A stretch of 64,000 nt of DNA from Tropicimonas sp033101155 (lineage in GTDB: Bacteria > Pseudomonadota > Alphaproteobacteria > Rhodobacterales > Rhodobacteraceae): positions 124,001 to 188,000 of the forward strand of contig NZ_JAWMPX010000005.1 in the NCBI RefSeq assembly GCF_033101155.1. The letters are read 5' to 3'. Under the pieces are notes generated by a model. The model saw only the letters and a list, made by a program, of their open reading frames with translations, was not told where the DNA came from and did no database searches. Below are positions 25,794 through 34,496 of this stretch, piece after piece; the first letter of the stretch is position 1, and each line of letters begins with the position of its first letter. The translations under genes and the position numbers were made by a program.

Positions 25794-25946
25794 ATGATCC
25801 GGCTGATCATCTGGGCCACCTTGTTTGGTCTGGGCGTGTATGTCGGGATTGAGGCGCATCGCCTCGTTCTCGAAGAGCGTTGCCGGGACAATGGCGGCCG
25901 GATCGGTGCCCGTGGGCTCTGCCTGGGAGTGATGGAAAATGGATGA
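25794..25946 (+). CDS. 50-residue small membrane protein between rpsP and rimM
   Basis: 50 codons from ATG 25794 to TGA 25944. One membrane helix (MIRLIIWATLFGLGVYVGIEA) is followed by a short basic tail with two cysteines (EERCRDNGG and GLCLGVMENG). It overlaps the rimM start by 8 bases and follows rpsP by 20 bases, so it sits inside the ribosomal operon with the tight spacing of a real gene. Function unknown. No good ribosome binding site is seen directly upstream (GGCAATCGGGC), so translation may depend on the upstream gene. Confidence 0.6.
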   Translation: MIRLIIWATLFGLGVYVGIEAHRLVLEERCRDNGGRIGARGLCLGVMENG

Positions 25947-26445
25947 TCGGGTCTGTGTCGGCGCCATCGCCGGTGCGTTCGGCGTCAAGGGAGAGGTTCG
26001 GCTGAAGAGCTTCTGCGCCATCCCTGAGGATATCGCTTCCTACGGGGACCTTTTCAGCGAGGACGGCAGTCGCGCCTTCGCGGTGAAGATCACCCGCCCG
26101 GTGACGAACGGCCTCGCCGTCCGGCTCACCGGGATTTCGACAAAGGAACAGGCGGACGCGCTCAAGGGTGTCCGCCTGATGGCCGAGCGCGCGCGGATGC
26201 CGGAGCTCCCGGAAGACGAGTTCTACCATGCCGACCTGATCGGGCTGGAAGTGCGCGACACCGGCGGCACGCTGCTGGGCTCTGTCCGCGCGGTGCAGGA
26301 GTTCGGCGCTGGCGACATGCTGGAGATCCACGGGCCAGGGCTTAAGACAACCGTGCTTCTGCCCTTCACCCGCGAGGCAGTCCCAACGGTGGATATCGCC
26401 TCGGGCCGCATTGTGGCGGACCCGCCCGAGGGGCTCTTCGAATGA
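25939..26445 (+). CDS. rimM: ribosome maturation factor RimM
   Basis: 168 residues. The N-terminal barrel (VCVGAIAGAFGVKGEVRLKSF) and the PRC barrel (FYHADLIGLEVRDTGGTLLGSV and TVLLPFTREAVPTVDI) are both present. RimM binds S19 and helps mature the 3' domain of 16S rRNA. The stop overlaps the next gene by four bases. The rpsP-rimM-trmD order is conserved in bacteria, here interrupted by two unknown genes. Confidence 0.97.
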   Translation: MDDRVCVGAIAGAFGVKGEVRLKSFCAIPEDIASYGDLFSEDGSRAFAVKITRPVTNGLAVRLTGISTKEQADALKGVRLMAERARMPELPEDEFYHADLIGLEVRDTGGTLLGSVRAVQEFGAGDMLEIHGPGLKTTVLLPFTREAVPTVDIASGRIVADPPEGLFE

Positions 26446-27371
26446 AATTCGGCGGCCTCGCGATTGCCGGGGCGCTGTTCTACGCCGCCCCGATCGGCGC
26501 GGGGCTGACCGGGGCGCCTTATATCGCGGCGCTCGCCTTCGCGGGGCTGTTCTTTCTCTGGGTCATGGTGATGAAGTCAGAGCCGTTCCGCGACGGACCG
26601 GCCATGATCCTGCCGACGCTGATGATCCATTTCGCACTTGCATCGGCCTGTCTCGGCCTCGGGCACCTGCTGCGCGCCCTGCTCGGCATCGAGGCCACCG
26701 CGCCGCTGGCCGGCTGGCTCGGGCTCGGGCTTGGCGGGATCGCACTCGGGCGCATCCTCTGGGTGCCGAAGAAAGAGGCCGAGATCGAAGCTATTGCCGA
26801 GACAGCCCTGAAAAAGCTCAATGACTTCGCCGAGGAGGCGGAAGTCTTCCTCGAGGAGACGCCAGACCTGCCGCTGCTTCACCCGACCGAAGCGGAGGCG
26901 GCGGCGCTGGCGCAGGCCTTTGGCGCGCTCGACGCGCTGCCCGCCGAAGTCGCCTCGGAGGATGACATCCGCCGCATCCTGACGCCGCTGGAAGCCGAGC
27001 TGCGCCCGCATATCCTGCTTGATGCCCTGCTCGACCGGGCCGCACGGACACGCACCCGACGAGATCGCCGCGCGGGTTTGCTGCTGGCCAGCGAAACCGG
27101 GTTCGCCCGGGCAGAACGTGGAACGAAGCGGATGGCGGCTGTCTTCGAGCAGATCGTGGAAGCCGCGGATGTGATCACGCTGGCGCAGTACCTGTTGGCG
27201 GCCAGAGACCTTCTGAGGGACGACCCGTCGCGCGAGACGGAATTGCCTGCGCTTCAACGACTTCTCGACATCTCCGAACAAATCGAGGGAGAGCAGCCGG
27301 ACCTGGCCGAGGAGCTGGTCGCGCTGGCGCAGCAGATCGAGGATATCAGACAGGAAGATGAGCATGAGTGA
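26442..27371 (+). CDS. hypothetical membrane protein between rimM and trmD
   Basis: 309 residues. Four hydrophobic segments occupy about 1-110 (ALFYAAPIGAGLTG, AALAFAGLFFLWVMVM, PTLMIHFALASACLGLG, GWLGLGLGGIALG). The rest is an acidic helical cytoplasmic domain (ETALKKLNDFAEEAEVFLEE to the end) likely to form coiled coils. I do not recognise the family. It overlaps rimM by four bases and trmD by 14 bases, so it is translationally embedded in the operon. Confidence 0.7.
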   Translation: MKFGGLAIAGALFYAAPIGAGLTGAPYIAALAFAGLFFLWVMVMKSEPFRDGPAMILPTLMIHFALASACLGLGHLLRALLGIEATAPLAGWLGLGLGGIALGRILWVPKKEAEIEAIAETALKKLNDFAEEAEVFLEETPDLPLLHPTEAEAAALAQAFGALDALPAEVASEDDIRRILTPLEAELRPHILLDALLDRAARTRTRRDRRAGLLLASETGFARAERGTKRMAAVFEQIVEAADVITLAQYLLAARDLLRDDPSRETELPALQRLLDISEQIEGEQPDLAEELVALAQQIEDIRQEDEHE

Positions 27372-28173
27372 AGGTCCGAAATCCCACGGCAGGCTCTCTA
27401 TCCGTGCCAGCCTCGTTCCGCGCGACCTGATGGGCGAGAGCCCGACGCTGGCGCAGGCCTGGAAAGCGCGGATCGTGACTTTGTTCCCCGGCGCATTTCC
27501 GGGCGTACTGGGCGAAAGCCTGACCGGGAAGGCGTTGCAAGAGGGGCTGTGGTCGCTGGAGACCATCGACCTGCGGACTTTCGGCGCGGGCCGGCACCGC
27601 AATGTCGACGACACGCCGACGGGCGGCGGTGCCGGGATGGTGCTGCGCCCCGACGTTGTCTCGAGGGCGCTGGACGAAGGGTTGCGCGACACACCGCGCG
27701 ATCGGAAACGCTGGCCGCTGGTCTATCTCTCGCCGCGCGGGAAGCGGTTTGATCAGGCGACGGCACGCAGCTGGGCCGCCGCAGACGGGATAACGCTGCT
27801 CTGCGGCCGTTTCGAAGGGGTCGATCAACGGGTGCTTGATGCCTATGAGATTGAAGAGGTGTCACTGGGCGATTTCGTCCTGACCGGTGGCGAGATTGCC
27901 GCCCAGGCGATGATCGACGCGACGGTGCGGCTGCTGCCCGGCGTTCTGGGAAATCAGGCGTCAACCGAGGAAGAAAGCTTCTCGGACGGGCTATTGGAAC
28001 ATCCCCAGTTCACCCGGCCGAATGCGTGGCGCGGGCGGGCGGTGCCGGAAGTGCTCCTGTCCGGTCACCACGCGAAGATCGCCGAATGGCGGCGCGCACA
28101 GGCCGAAGCCCTGACGCAGGAACGCCGTCCGGATCTCTGGCGCGACTGGCTGGCGCGCAAGGGCGAGGCGTGA
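27358..28173 (+). CDS. trmD: tRNA (guanine-37-N1)-methyltransferase TrmD
   Basis: 271 residues. After an N-terminal extension of about 35 residues the SPOUT domain begins at ARIVTLFPGAFPGVLGES. Motifs: DDTPTGGGAGMVLRPDV, LSPRGKRFDQ, LLCGRFEGVDQRVLDAYE and the knot region SLGDFVLTGGE. It methylates G37 of tRNAs next to the anticodon using S-adenosylmethionine and prevents frameshifting. Two close ATGs (27358, 27364) are possible. The usual neighbour rplS does not follow. Confidence 0.96.
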   Translation: MSMSEGPKSHGRLSIRASLVPRDLMGESPTLAQAWKARIVTLFPGAFPGVLGESLTGKALQEGLWSLETIDLRTFGAGRHRNVDDTPTGGGAGMVLRPDVVSRALDEGLRDTPRDRKRWPLVYLSPRGKRFDQATARSWAAADGITLLCGRFEGVDQRVLDAYEIEEVSLGDFVLTGGEIAAQAMIDATVRLLPGVLGNQASTEEESFSDGLLEHPQFTRPNAWRGRAVPEVLLSGHHAKIAEWRRAQAEALTQERRPDLWRDWLARKGEA

Positions 28174-28478
28174 CGCCGGGCTTTCGCCCATGAGATCGCC
28201 CACCAACCTGTTGCGGGGCCGCCTCGAACCGGGCCTTCATGTGCAAGCCACCCCATTTCTGCGCCAGTCACCCCGCTGAACCGGGCAATTTCCGGCACCG
28301 AATGCGCGAGGCAGCACCCTCCGGCGGGCCAAATCCCGCATCCGTAATAATGTTTCGCATCGAGCAACTTGAATGTTGCCGCTCCCATCCTATCCCCCTA
28401 GGGTGTGCCGAGGACGCGCAGGCATGCTCTTTGGGAGAGGTATGCCGCAATAAACAGGACAAATACCGGAGGAAATGC
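28174..28478. other. intergenic region upstream of ctaD
   Basis: About 305 bases between trmD and ctaD. It contains short shadow frames only. A good ribosome binding site (CCGGAGGAAATGC) lies at its end. A promoter for ctaD is expected, but I cannot point to a clear sigma70 pair. Confidence 0.4.
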
Positions 28479-30152
28479 ATGGCCGATGCTGCCATTCATG
28501 GGCATGACCATGATGACGAGCGGGGATTTTTCACCCGCTGGTTCATGTCCACCAACCATAAAGACATCGGGATTCTTTACCTGATCGTCTCGGCCGCCGT
28601 CGGCTTCATTGCCGTCTTCTTTACCGTGCTGATGCGTATCGAGCTGATGACGCCGGGCGTGCAACACATGTGCATGGAAGGCTTTCGGCTCTTTGCCAGC
28701 TCGACGGAAGGCTGTACGCCAAACGGTCATATCTGGAACGTGCTGATCACCGCCCACGGGATCCTGATGATGTTCTTCGTCGTCATTCCCGCGCTTTTCG
28801 GCGGGTTTGGCAACTATTTCATGCCGTTGCAGATCGGCGCGCCGGACATGGCCTTCCCGCGGCTCAACAACCTGAGCTTCTGGCTGTATTTCGCAGGCTG
28901 CTGCCTCGCCGTCTGCTCGGTGCTCAGCCCCGGTGGCAACGGCCAGCTCGGTTCCGGCGTCGGATGGGTGCTTTACCCGCCGCTTTCGGTGCGTGAAGGC
29001 GGCTTCTCGATGGATCTGGCGATCTTCGCTGTCCACGTCTCGGGCGCGAGTTCGATTCTTGGTGCGATCAACATGATCACCACCTTCCTGAACATGCGCG
29101 CCCCGGGCATGACGCTGCACAAGGTGCCGCTCTTCGCCTGGTCGATCTTCGTCACCGCCTGGCTGATTCTTCTGAGCTTGCCCGTTCTGGCCGGCGCCAT
29201 CACCATGCTGCTGACAGACCGCAATTTCGGCACAACCTTCTTCGATCCCGCCGGTGGCGGCGACCCGATTCTCTACCAGCACATCCTGTGGTTCTTCGGA
29301 CACCCCGAAGTCTACATCGTGATCGTGCCGGGCTTCGGCATCGCCAGCCACGTCATCGCGACCTTCTCGCGCAAGCCCATCTTCGGCTACCTGCCGATGG
29401 TCTACGCGATGGTGGCGATTGGTGTTCTGGGCTTCGTCGTCTGGGCGCACCACATGTACACGGTCGGCATGTCGCTCAGCCAACAGAGCTACTTCATGCT
29501 CGCCACAATGGTGATCGCGGTGCCAACAGGCATCAAGATATTCAGTTGGATCGCGACGATGTGGGGCGGCTCGCTCGAGTTCAAGACGCCCATGCTCTTC
29601 GCCATCGGGTTCCTGCTGCTCTTCACCATCGGTGGTGTGACGGGCGTCGTGCTCTCTCAGGCCGGCATCGACCGCGCCTATCACGACACCTACTACGTGG
29701 TCGCTCACTTCCACTACACCATGTCGATGGGCGCGGCGTTCACCATCTTTGCCGGGGTCTATTTTTACATCGGCAAGATGTCGGGGCGTCAGTATCCCGA
29801 GTTCCTCGGCAAGGTCCATTTCTGGCTGTTCTTCATCAGCGTGAACCTGACCTTCTTCCCGCAGCACTTCCTCGGCCGTCAGGGCATGCCGCGCCGCTAT
29901 ATCGACTATCCGGAGGCCTTCGCCACCTGGAACTACCTGTCGTCGATCGGTGCGCTGCTGGGCTTCGCCTCCTTCCTGCTCTTCTTCTACATCGTCTATG
30001 TCACGCTGCGGAAAGGCGAGAAGATCACCGAGGCGAACTATTGGAACGAGCATGCGGACACGCTGGAATGGACCCTGCCCTGCCCGCCGCCGGAGCATAC
30101 GTTCGAGACGCTTCCGAAGCAGGAAGAATGGGACAAGGGTGCTGCGCATTGA
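28479..30152 (+). CDS. ctaD: cytochrome c oxidase subunit I (aa3 type)
   Basis: 557 residues, twelve membrane helices. Ligands are visible: H93 (TAHG) and H412 for heme a, H275, H324 and H325 for CuB, and H410 for heme a3. Y279 in GHPEVY is the residue cross-linked to H275, E277 is the D-channel glutamate, and K353 (GIKIFSW) the K-channel lysine. It reduces O2 to water and pumps protons. It stands alone, as in Rhodobacter and Paracoccus, where subunits II and III are encoded elsewhere. A terminator follows. Confidence 0.98.
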   Translation: MADAAIHGHDHDDERGFFTRWFMSTNHKDIGILYLIVSAAVGFIAVFFTVLMRIELMTPGVQHMCMEGFRLFASSTEGCTPNGHIWNVLITAHGILMMFFVVIPALFGGFGNYFMPLQIGAPDMAFPRLNNLSFWLYFAGCCLAVCSVLSPGGNGQLGSGVGWVLYPPLSVREGGFSMDLAIFAVHVSGASSILGAINMITTFLNMRAPGMTLHKVPLFAWSIFVTAWLILLSLPVLAGAITMLLTDRNFGTTFFDPAGGGDPILYQHILWFFGHPEVYIVIVPGFGIASHVIATFSRKPIFGYLPMVYAMVAIGVLGFVVWAHHMYTVGMSLSQQSYFMLATMVIAVPTGIKIFSWIATMWGGSLEFKTPMLFAIGFLLLFTIGGVTGVVLSQAGIDRAYHDTYYVVAHFHYTMSMGAAFTIFAGVYFYIGKMSGRQYPEFLGKVHFWLFFISVNLTFFPQHFLGRQGMPRRYIDYPEAFATWNYLSSIGALLGFASFLLFFYIVYVTLRKGEKITEANYWNEHADTLEWTLPCPPPEHTFETLPKQEEWDKGAAH

Positions 30153-30186
30153 CGCTGGCCCACTGATCCCGCTCGGATGAGATCGA

Positions 30187-30216
30187 GGGCCCTGGCGGAA
30201 ACGCCGGGGCCCTTTT
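30187..30216 (+). terminator. intrinsic terminator after ctaD
   Basis: The stem GGGCCC-T-GGCG pairs with CGCC-G-GGGCCC around a GAAA loop (30187-30212) and is followed by TTTTCCTTT. One internal mismatch. It lies 34 bases past the ctaD stop and supports ctaD being transcribed alone. Confidence 0.85.
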
Positions 30217-30295
30217 CCTTTCCAATTGCCCGAAGCTCGCCAGTTCAGGCGCATAGCAGTCATCCGAATGACTTGAGCGATCAGCGGAGGTCCCC

Positions 30296-30796
30296 TTGCC
30301 CTACGAATGGATCCCACCCGACCCCACCACCCCGGCAGCGCCGGAGCGCGAACTCCACCTGTGGCCACACCGCTCGCTGCCCAAGCGCGGCTTCGTCGGA
30401 TTTATCGCTGGCACCTTCCTGCTGCTGCTTCTCCCGCTCTATCCTGCCATCGGTTCGCCCGTGCTCTGGGGCCTGCTCCCCTTTCTGATGGGCACGCTGG
30501 GCTTGCTCTACTGGGCGATCCAGAAGAGTTATCGCGATGGCGAGATTCTCGAGGAGCTTCGCATCTGGGAGGACCGCGTCCGGCTCGAACGCCATTCCCG
30601 CCACAGCCCGACGCAGGACTGGGAGGCCAACCCGCATTGGGTCGAAATCAAGCTCCATGAAAAGGGCGGCCCCATCGCGAATTACGTGACGCTGCGGGGC
30701 GCTGGCCGGGAGGTCGAGATCGGCGCCTTCCTCAGCGACGATGAGCGCGTTGACCTTTACCACGAACTGGCGCGATACCTGCCTTCCAGGGGGTAA
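30296..30796 (+). CDS. DUF2244 membrane protein
   Basis: 166 residues. It starts with TTG at 30296, five bases after GGAGG. The N-terminal REHLW-like segment (ERELHLWPHRSLPKRGFV), two membrane helices (about 31-75) and a C-terminal part with VEIKLHEKGG and EIGAFLSDDER form the DUF2244 family, common in alphaproteobacteria near oxidase genes. Function is not known. The next gene starts 7 bases downstream. Confidence 0.85.
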   Translation: MPYEWIPPDPTTPAAPERELHLWPHRSLPKRGFVGFIAGTFLLLLLPLYPAIGSPVLWGLLPFLMGTLGLLYWAIQKSYRDGEILEELRIWEDRVRLERHSRHSPTQDWEANPHWVEIKLHEKGGPIANYVTLRGAGREVEIGAFLSDDERVDLYHELARYLPSRG

Positions 30797-30803
30797 TCTC
30801 GAC

Positions 30804-31718
30804 ATGGCACAAGTTCCCGCCACACCGAAACCGCGCCGGCTGCTCAACCGGCTCGCGGCGGTGACGCTCGGTCCGCGCTGGACCTATGAGAAACTGGCAA
30901 CCCAGTGGTCCGAGGAGGCCGCACTGGAGCGCCGCGCCCATGCCCGCCCGGGCCCTGTTCAGGACCCTTCCGTGGTCTTTCTCACCCCGCTGGTCGGCCG
31001 TCATCATGTCGGCAACTGGAACGATGTCGAGGCCCGGCTGGCCGATACTGTCGCAAGCTGGCGCGCACAGAGCTCTGGTCGCTGGCACGCCGTGATCTGC
31101 GGTCAGGACCGGCCCGACAGCATCGAGTTCGACGACCAGATCCGTTTCCTTCCCTTCACCAAGCCCTTCGAAGGAAATGACAAATGGGCCAAGCTGGATC
31201 AGCTGTGCCGGGCTCTGCCCGCACTCGCCCTGGGCTCCGGCTACGCCATGCCCTTCGACGCCGATGACATGCTCGCCCCCGGCGCCGTGGCCGAGATGAT
31301 CCATCGCAAGGCGCGCGGCGGCTATCTGGTCACGCGTGGCTGGGTGATGGACGCACAAAGCCGTGAGGTCGGCCTCTGCGCGCCGCAAACCCTGCTGGCG
31401 CCGGGCCGAAAGGCGTTCTGGAAGATGTGCGGCTCCTGCGCCGCCTTCCGCTTTGACTTCAGCCACGACCAGCAGGACGGCGAATATCTTGCCGCGATCA
31501 CCAGCCACGAACACCGCATGTTCCCCTATCTCGCATCGCTTGCGGGCCGGCCACTGACCCCCCTGAATCAGGAGGCGGTTCTTTACGTGGTCAATCACGG
31601 TGAAAATTTCGGCACGCGTCGCGGCCGCGTCGGGTTCAAGACCCGCTACGTGAAACGATTCCCGGTCACGGATGCCGGCATCCTGTCCCAGATCGAGGCG
31701 GAGTTTCCGATGGCCTGA
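30804..31718 (+). CDS. putative GT-A-type glycosyltransferase
   Basis: 304 residues. After a basic N-terminus, VVFLTPLVGRHHVGNWNDVE is the first strand-helix of a nucleotide-sugar transferase fold and GYAMPFDADDML (about 145-156) looks like the metal-binding DxD motif. No membrane helix. The start at 30804 follows the DUF2244 gene closely. The family is similar to GT2, but the sugar donor and acceptor are unknown and the assignment is tentative. Confidence 0.6.
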   Translation: MAQVPATPKPRRLLNRLAAVTLGPRWTYEKLATQWSEEAALERRAHARPGPVQDPSVVFLTPLVGRHHVGNWNDVEARLADTVASWRAQSSGRWHAVICGQDRPDSIEFDDQIRFLPFTKPFEGNDKWAKLDQLCRALPALALGSGYAMPFDADDMLAPGAVAEMIHRKARGGYLVTRGWVMDAQSREVGLCAPQTLLAPGRKAFWKMCGSCAAFRFDFSHDQQDGEYLAAITSHEHRMFPYLASLAGRPLTPLNQEAVLYVVNHGENFGTRRGRVGFKTRYVKRFPVTDAGILSQIEAEFPMA

Positions 31719-31778
31719 CCGCCAGGTCCCGGAAAGCGCCCCCCGTAAAGCACCGTGCAAGGCGGGCGCGAGAACGCC

Positions 31779-32207
31779 CTACCCGCGAACATATTGCACA
31801 AGCTGGTCGATGTTGAACTGATGCTCGTCGATCATGCTCTTCATCAGGTCTCCGATGGAAACCAGGCCAACCAGCCGGCCGTCATCAACGACCGGAAGAT
31901 GGCGGATTCGTTTCTCTGTCATCAGCGCCATGCAGGCTTTCACCGTCTGATCCGAAGCCACACAGATGACATTCGGCTCCATGACATCCCCGACAGGCGT
32001 GGTCGGCGACGCTCTCCCAACAAGGAATACCTTCCTGGCATATTGGCGCTCGGTGAAGATTCCTTCGATCGCCTCTCCGGACATCACCATCACCGCGCCG
32101 ATATCCGCCTCGTCCATGAGCCGTAAGGCATCCAGCACCATATCTTCGGGGCCCACGGATTCCACCGCATACCCCTTTTGTTCAAGAATCTGCTTGATCG
32201 TCGTCAT
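31779..32207 (-). CDS. CBS-domain protein
   Basis: 142 residues made of a pair of CBS domains (about 8-65 and 73-132), with VGPEDMVLDALRLMDEADIG and ASDQTVKACMALMTEKRIRH. CBS pairs bind adenine nucleotides and form dimers. No catalytic domain is attached, so it may act as a sensor subunit. The gene stands alone, convergent with the glycosyltransferase and head-on with nothing. Confidence 0.9.
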   Translation of the reverse strand: MTTIKQILEQKGYAVESVGPEDMVLDALRLMDEADIGAVMVMSGEAIEGIFTERQYARKVFLVGRASPTTPVGDVMEPNVICVASDQTVKACMALMTEKRIRHLPVVDDGRLVGLVSIGDLMKSMIDEHQFNIDQLVQYVRG

Positions 32208-32352
32208 GTCGGGCCTCCTTTCGGATTACGTGGACGCCCTGTCCCTCCCGCGATCTGTGCATTGGCTGAGTTCACAGGGGACGATGAACTCGGAGTTGGG
32301 TCAATGACATGTATCAAAACTCCGGGCGCCTCACCGGGCTTTGCTCGGCGCC

Positions 32353-33354
32353 CTAGCCCCCGGTATGGCTCATGTGGCGCGGCATCTGTCCGCCGATTTC
32401 CTGCCGGGAATAGTCGAAATCATGCCCCTTGGGCTTGCGCGCAATGGCGGCGCGGATAGCGTCCTCCAACGGCGGCGCCGTGGGTTCCCGCAAGGAAGGG
32501 CGCAGATCGGCGCGGTCTTCCTGGCCGAGGCACATGTAGAGCTCGCCGGTGCAGGTCAGCCGCACGCGGTTGCAGCTTTCACAGAAATTGTGGGTCAGCG
32601 GGGTGATGAACCCGACCTTCTGCCCGGTCTCGTCCAGCCGGACATAGCGCGCCGGCCCCCCTGTGCTTTCGGCGAGATCGATCAGGCTGTAGCGCTCGGC
32701 AAGCCGCGCCCGCAGCTCCTTGAGCGGCCAGTATTGCGACAGCCGATCCTCTTCGCCCATATCGCCCATCGGCATGACCTCGATGAAGGTCAGGTCCATG
32801 TCGCGGGACGCGCACCATTCGACCATGTCGAACAGCTCATCCTCGTTGAACCCCTTGAGCGCCACAGCGTTGATCTTGACCCGCAGCCCGGCCGCCTGCG
32901 CCGCATCGATCCCGCGGATCACATTCGGCAAACGGCCCCAACGGGTGATTTCGGCGAACTTCGTCTCGTTGAGCGTGTCGAGCGAGATATTGACTCGACG
33001 CATGCCGAGCGCGGCCAGATCAGGTGCGAACCGGTGCAGCTGCGAGCCATTTGTCGTCAGGGTCAGTTCCTGCAACGCGCCGCTCTCAAGATGCCGGGCC
33101 ATGGCCTCGAAATAGGTCATGATCCCGCGCCGAACCAGCGGCTCCCCCCCGGTCACGCGCAGCTTGCGCACACCGAGGCCTATGAAGGCGGAGGAGACTG
33201 TGTCCAGTTCCTCCAGAGTCAGAAGCTGTCGTTTCGGAAGAAACGTCATGTCTTCGGACATGCAATAACTGCAGCGAAAATCGCAGCGGTCGGTTACCGA
33301 AACCCGGAGATAGTTCACGGGGCGTTGAAACGGGTCGATCAGGGGCGCTTCCAT
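32353..33354 (-). CDS. moaA: GTP 3',8-cyclase MoaA
   Basis: 333 residues. The radical-SAM cluster motif CDFRCSYC supplies C24, C28 and C31; the second Fe-S cluster near the C-terminus is in NFCESCNRVRLTCTGELYMC. The chain ends SHTGG, the conserved Gly-Gly tail that enters the active site. It converts GTP to the cyclic intermediate of molybdenum cofactor synthesis. The start at 33354 is chosen by homology; the frame runs further upstream but into sequence that belongs to a gene on the other strand. moaC and others are not in the window. Confidence 0.97.
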   Translation of the reverse strand: MEAPLIDPFQRPVNYLRVSVTDRCDFRCSYCMSEDMTFLPKRQLLTLEELDTVSSAFIGLGVRKLRVTGGEPLVRRGIMTYFEAMARHLESGALQELTLTTNGSQLHRFAPDLAALGMRRVNISLDTLNETKFAEITRWGRLPNVIRGIDAAQAAGLRVKINAVALKGFNEDELFDMVEWCASRDMDLTFIEVMPMGDMGEEDRLSQYWPLKELRARLAERYSLIDLAESTGGPARYVRLDETGQKVGFITPLTHNFCESCNRVRLTCTGELYMCLGQEDRADLRPSLREPTAPPLEDAIRAAIARKPKGHDFDYSRQEIGGQMPRHMSHTGG

Positions 33355-33468
33355 GGCGAAGAGGCTACGCTGCGGCGGGATGTGGCGCAAGTGGCCGAAA
33401 GGCGGTTGCATGGGCGGCGTGTGGGCGGCAGGCTGATGGCGTAAAAAAGGGAAGCGGGAGAGGCGGTC

Positions 33469-33942
33469 ATGACGCCACGGATCTTGATCGTGCTGCTCGT
33501 GCTGGCGGTTGCCGGATGCAGCGAGATGACGCGAACGCAGTCGGGCAATGGCCCGCTCTCGGCCACGGCGCCGACCGAGACAGGCGCGGGAACGGTGGTT
33601 CCGGCAACGAATGCCACGACGGTCGAGCAATTCGACACGACCAGTTCGGCCGAACGCAGGGCCGCGGCCAGCGCACCGGCGGATATCGCCGAGGTGCGAC
33701 TGGGCACCACTGTCGCCTCGCTGGGCGACCCCGCGGATCCGGGATTCTGGGCAGAGACCGGGCTGGTCGACCAGGTCACGACAGGGCGGCTGGAATTCCC
33801 CGGGGCAGGCACCTCGGTCAAGGTCGAGCTGCGTCCGTCGGGCGGCTCGCCGGGCTCGGGCACACGGGTCAGCCTGCCGGCAATGCGGGTGCTTGAAGCA
33901 CCGCTGACGGCGCTGCCGGAACTGGTGGTCTATTCGAGCTAG
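33469..33942 (+). CDS. hypothetical lipoprotein
   Basis: 157 residues. The lipobox LAVAGC (Cys about residue 16) ends a short signal peptide (MTPRILIVLLVLAVAG), so it should be lipid-anchored. The mature part is Thr/Ala-rich and acidic, with a beta-rich C-terminal part (VRLGTTVASLGDPADPGFW, GTSVKVELRPSG). Function unknown; alphaproteobacterial homologues exist by recollection of the pattern, but I cannot name a family. Divergent from moaA by 114 bases. Confidence 0.7.
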   Translation: MTPRILIVLLVLAVAGCSEMTRTQSGNGPLSATAPTETGAGTVVPATNATTVEQFDTTSSAERRAAASAPADIAEVRLGTTVASLGDPADPGFWAETGLVDQVTTGRLEFPGAGTSVKVELRPSGGSPGSGTRVSLPAMRVLEAPLTALPELVVYSS

Positions 33943-33947
33943 GCCGT

Positions 33948-34496
33948 TCAGCCATCGCCTGACGGGCTTTGCGGCGTCTCGCTGCCAAGGCCAAGGGGGC
34001 GCTGCATATAGACGGTGTCCACCCATTGCCCGTGCTTGAAACCGACAGCCTTGAGCGTGCCGATTTCCTCGAAGCCAAGCCTGCGATGCAGTTCAACCGA
34101 GCCGCGATTGGCCGAATTGCCGATCACCGCGACCATCTGGCGACGCCAGCCGGTCTCACATCGGGCAATCAACGCCTCAAGAAGCGCCCGTCCGATGCCG
34201 CGCCCGCGCGCCGCTTCGGACACATAGACCGAATCTTCGATTGTATTGCGATAGGCCGGGCGGGTCCGATAGATGCCCGCATAAGCATAGCCGAGAACCT
34301 GCCCGTCCAGCTCGGCGACGAGATAGGGCAAGCCGATGTCGAGAATCGCCTGCCGACGCGCACCCAGTTCGGCCGCGTCGGGCGGCACTTCCTCAAAGGT
34401 CGCCAGCCCGTGCAGTACCTCGTATTCGTAGATGGCCTGGATCGCCGGCAGATCCCGGGTTTCGCTGTCCCGAACACGGATATCGGCCGACCCCAT
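33948..34496 (-). CDS. GNAT N-acetyltransferase, phosphinothricin-acetyltransferase type
   Basis: 182 residues. The pattern IRVRDSETRDLPAIQAIYEY, GLATFEEVPP, YRNTIEDSVYVSEAARGRGI and NRGSVELHRRLGFEEIG is typical of the Pat/Bar/MnaT family. The acetyl-CoA loop ARGRGIG is intact. Family members acetylate phosphinothricin or methionine derivatives; the natural substrate is uncertain. Its start meets the stop of the yqeY gene, so the two are probably cotranscribed. Confidence 0.9.
   Translation of the reverse strand: MGSADIRVRDSETRDLPAIQAIYEYEVLHGLATFEEVPPDAAELGARRQAILDIGLPYLVAELDGQVLGYAYAGIYRTRPAYRNTIEDSVYVSEAARGRGIGRALLEALIARCETGWRRQMVAVIGNSANRGSVELHRRLGFEEIGTLKAVGFKHGQWVDTVYMQRPLGLGSETPQSPSGDG

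Noticed and set aside
28398..30368. A very long open frame (656 codons) on the minus strand opposite ctaD
   Set aside because: It is the mirror of a strongly conserved gene; composition is Arg/His/Asp-rich and resembles no family. High GC keeps antisense frames open.
31761..31779. A GGGCG/CGCCC hairpin between the glycosyltransferase and CBS genes as a terminator
   Set aside because: Only a 5-bp stem without a T-run; too weak to report as a feature.
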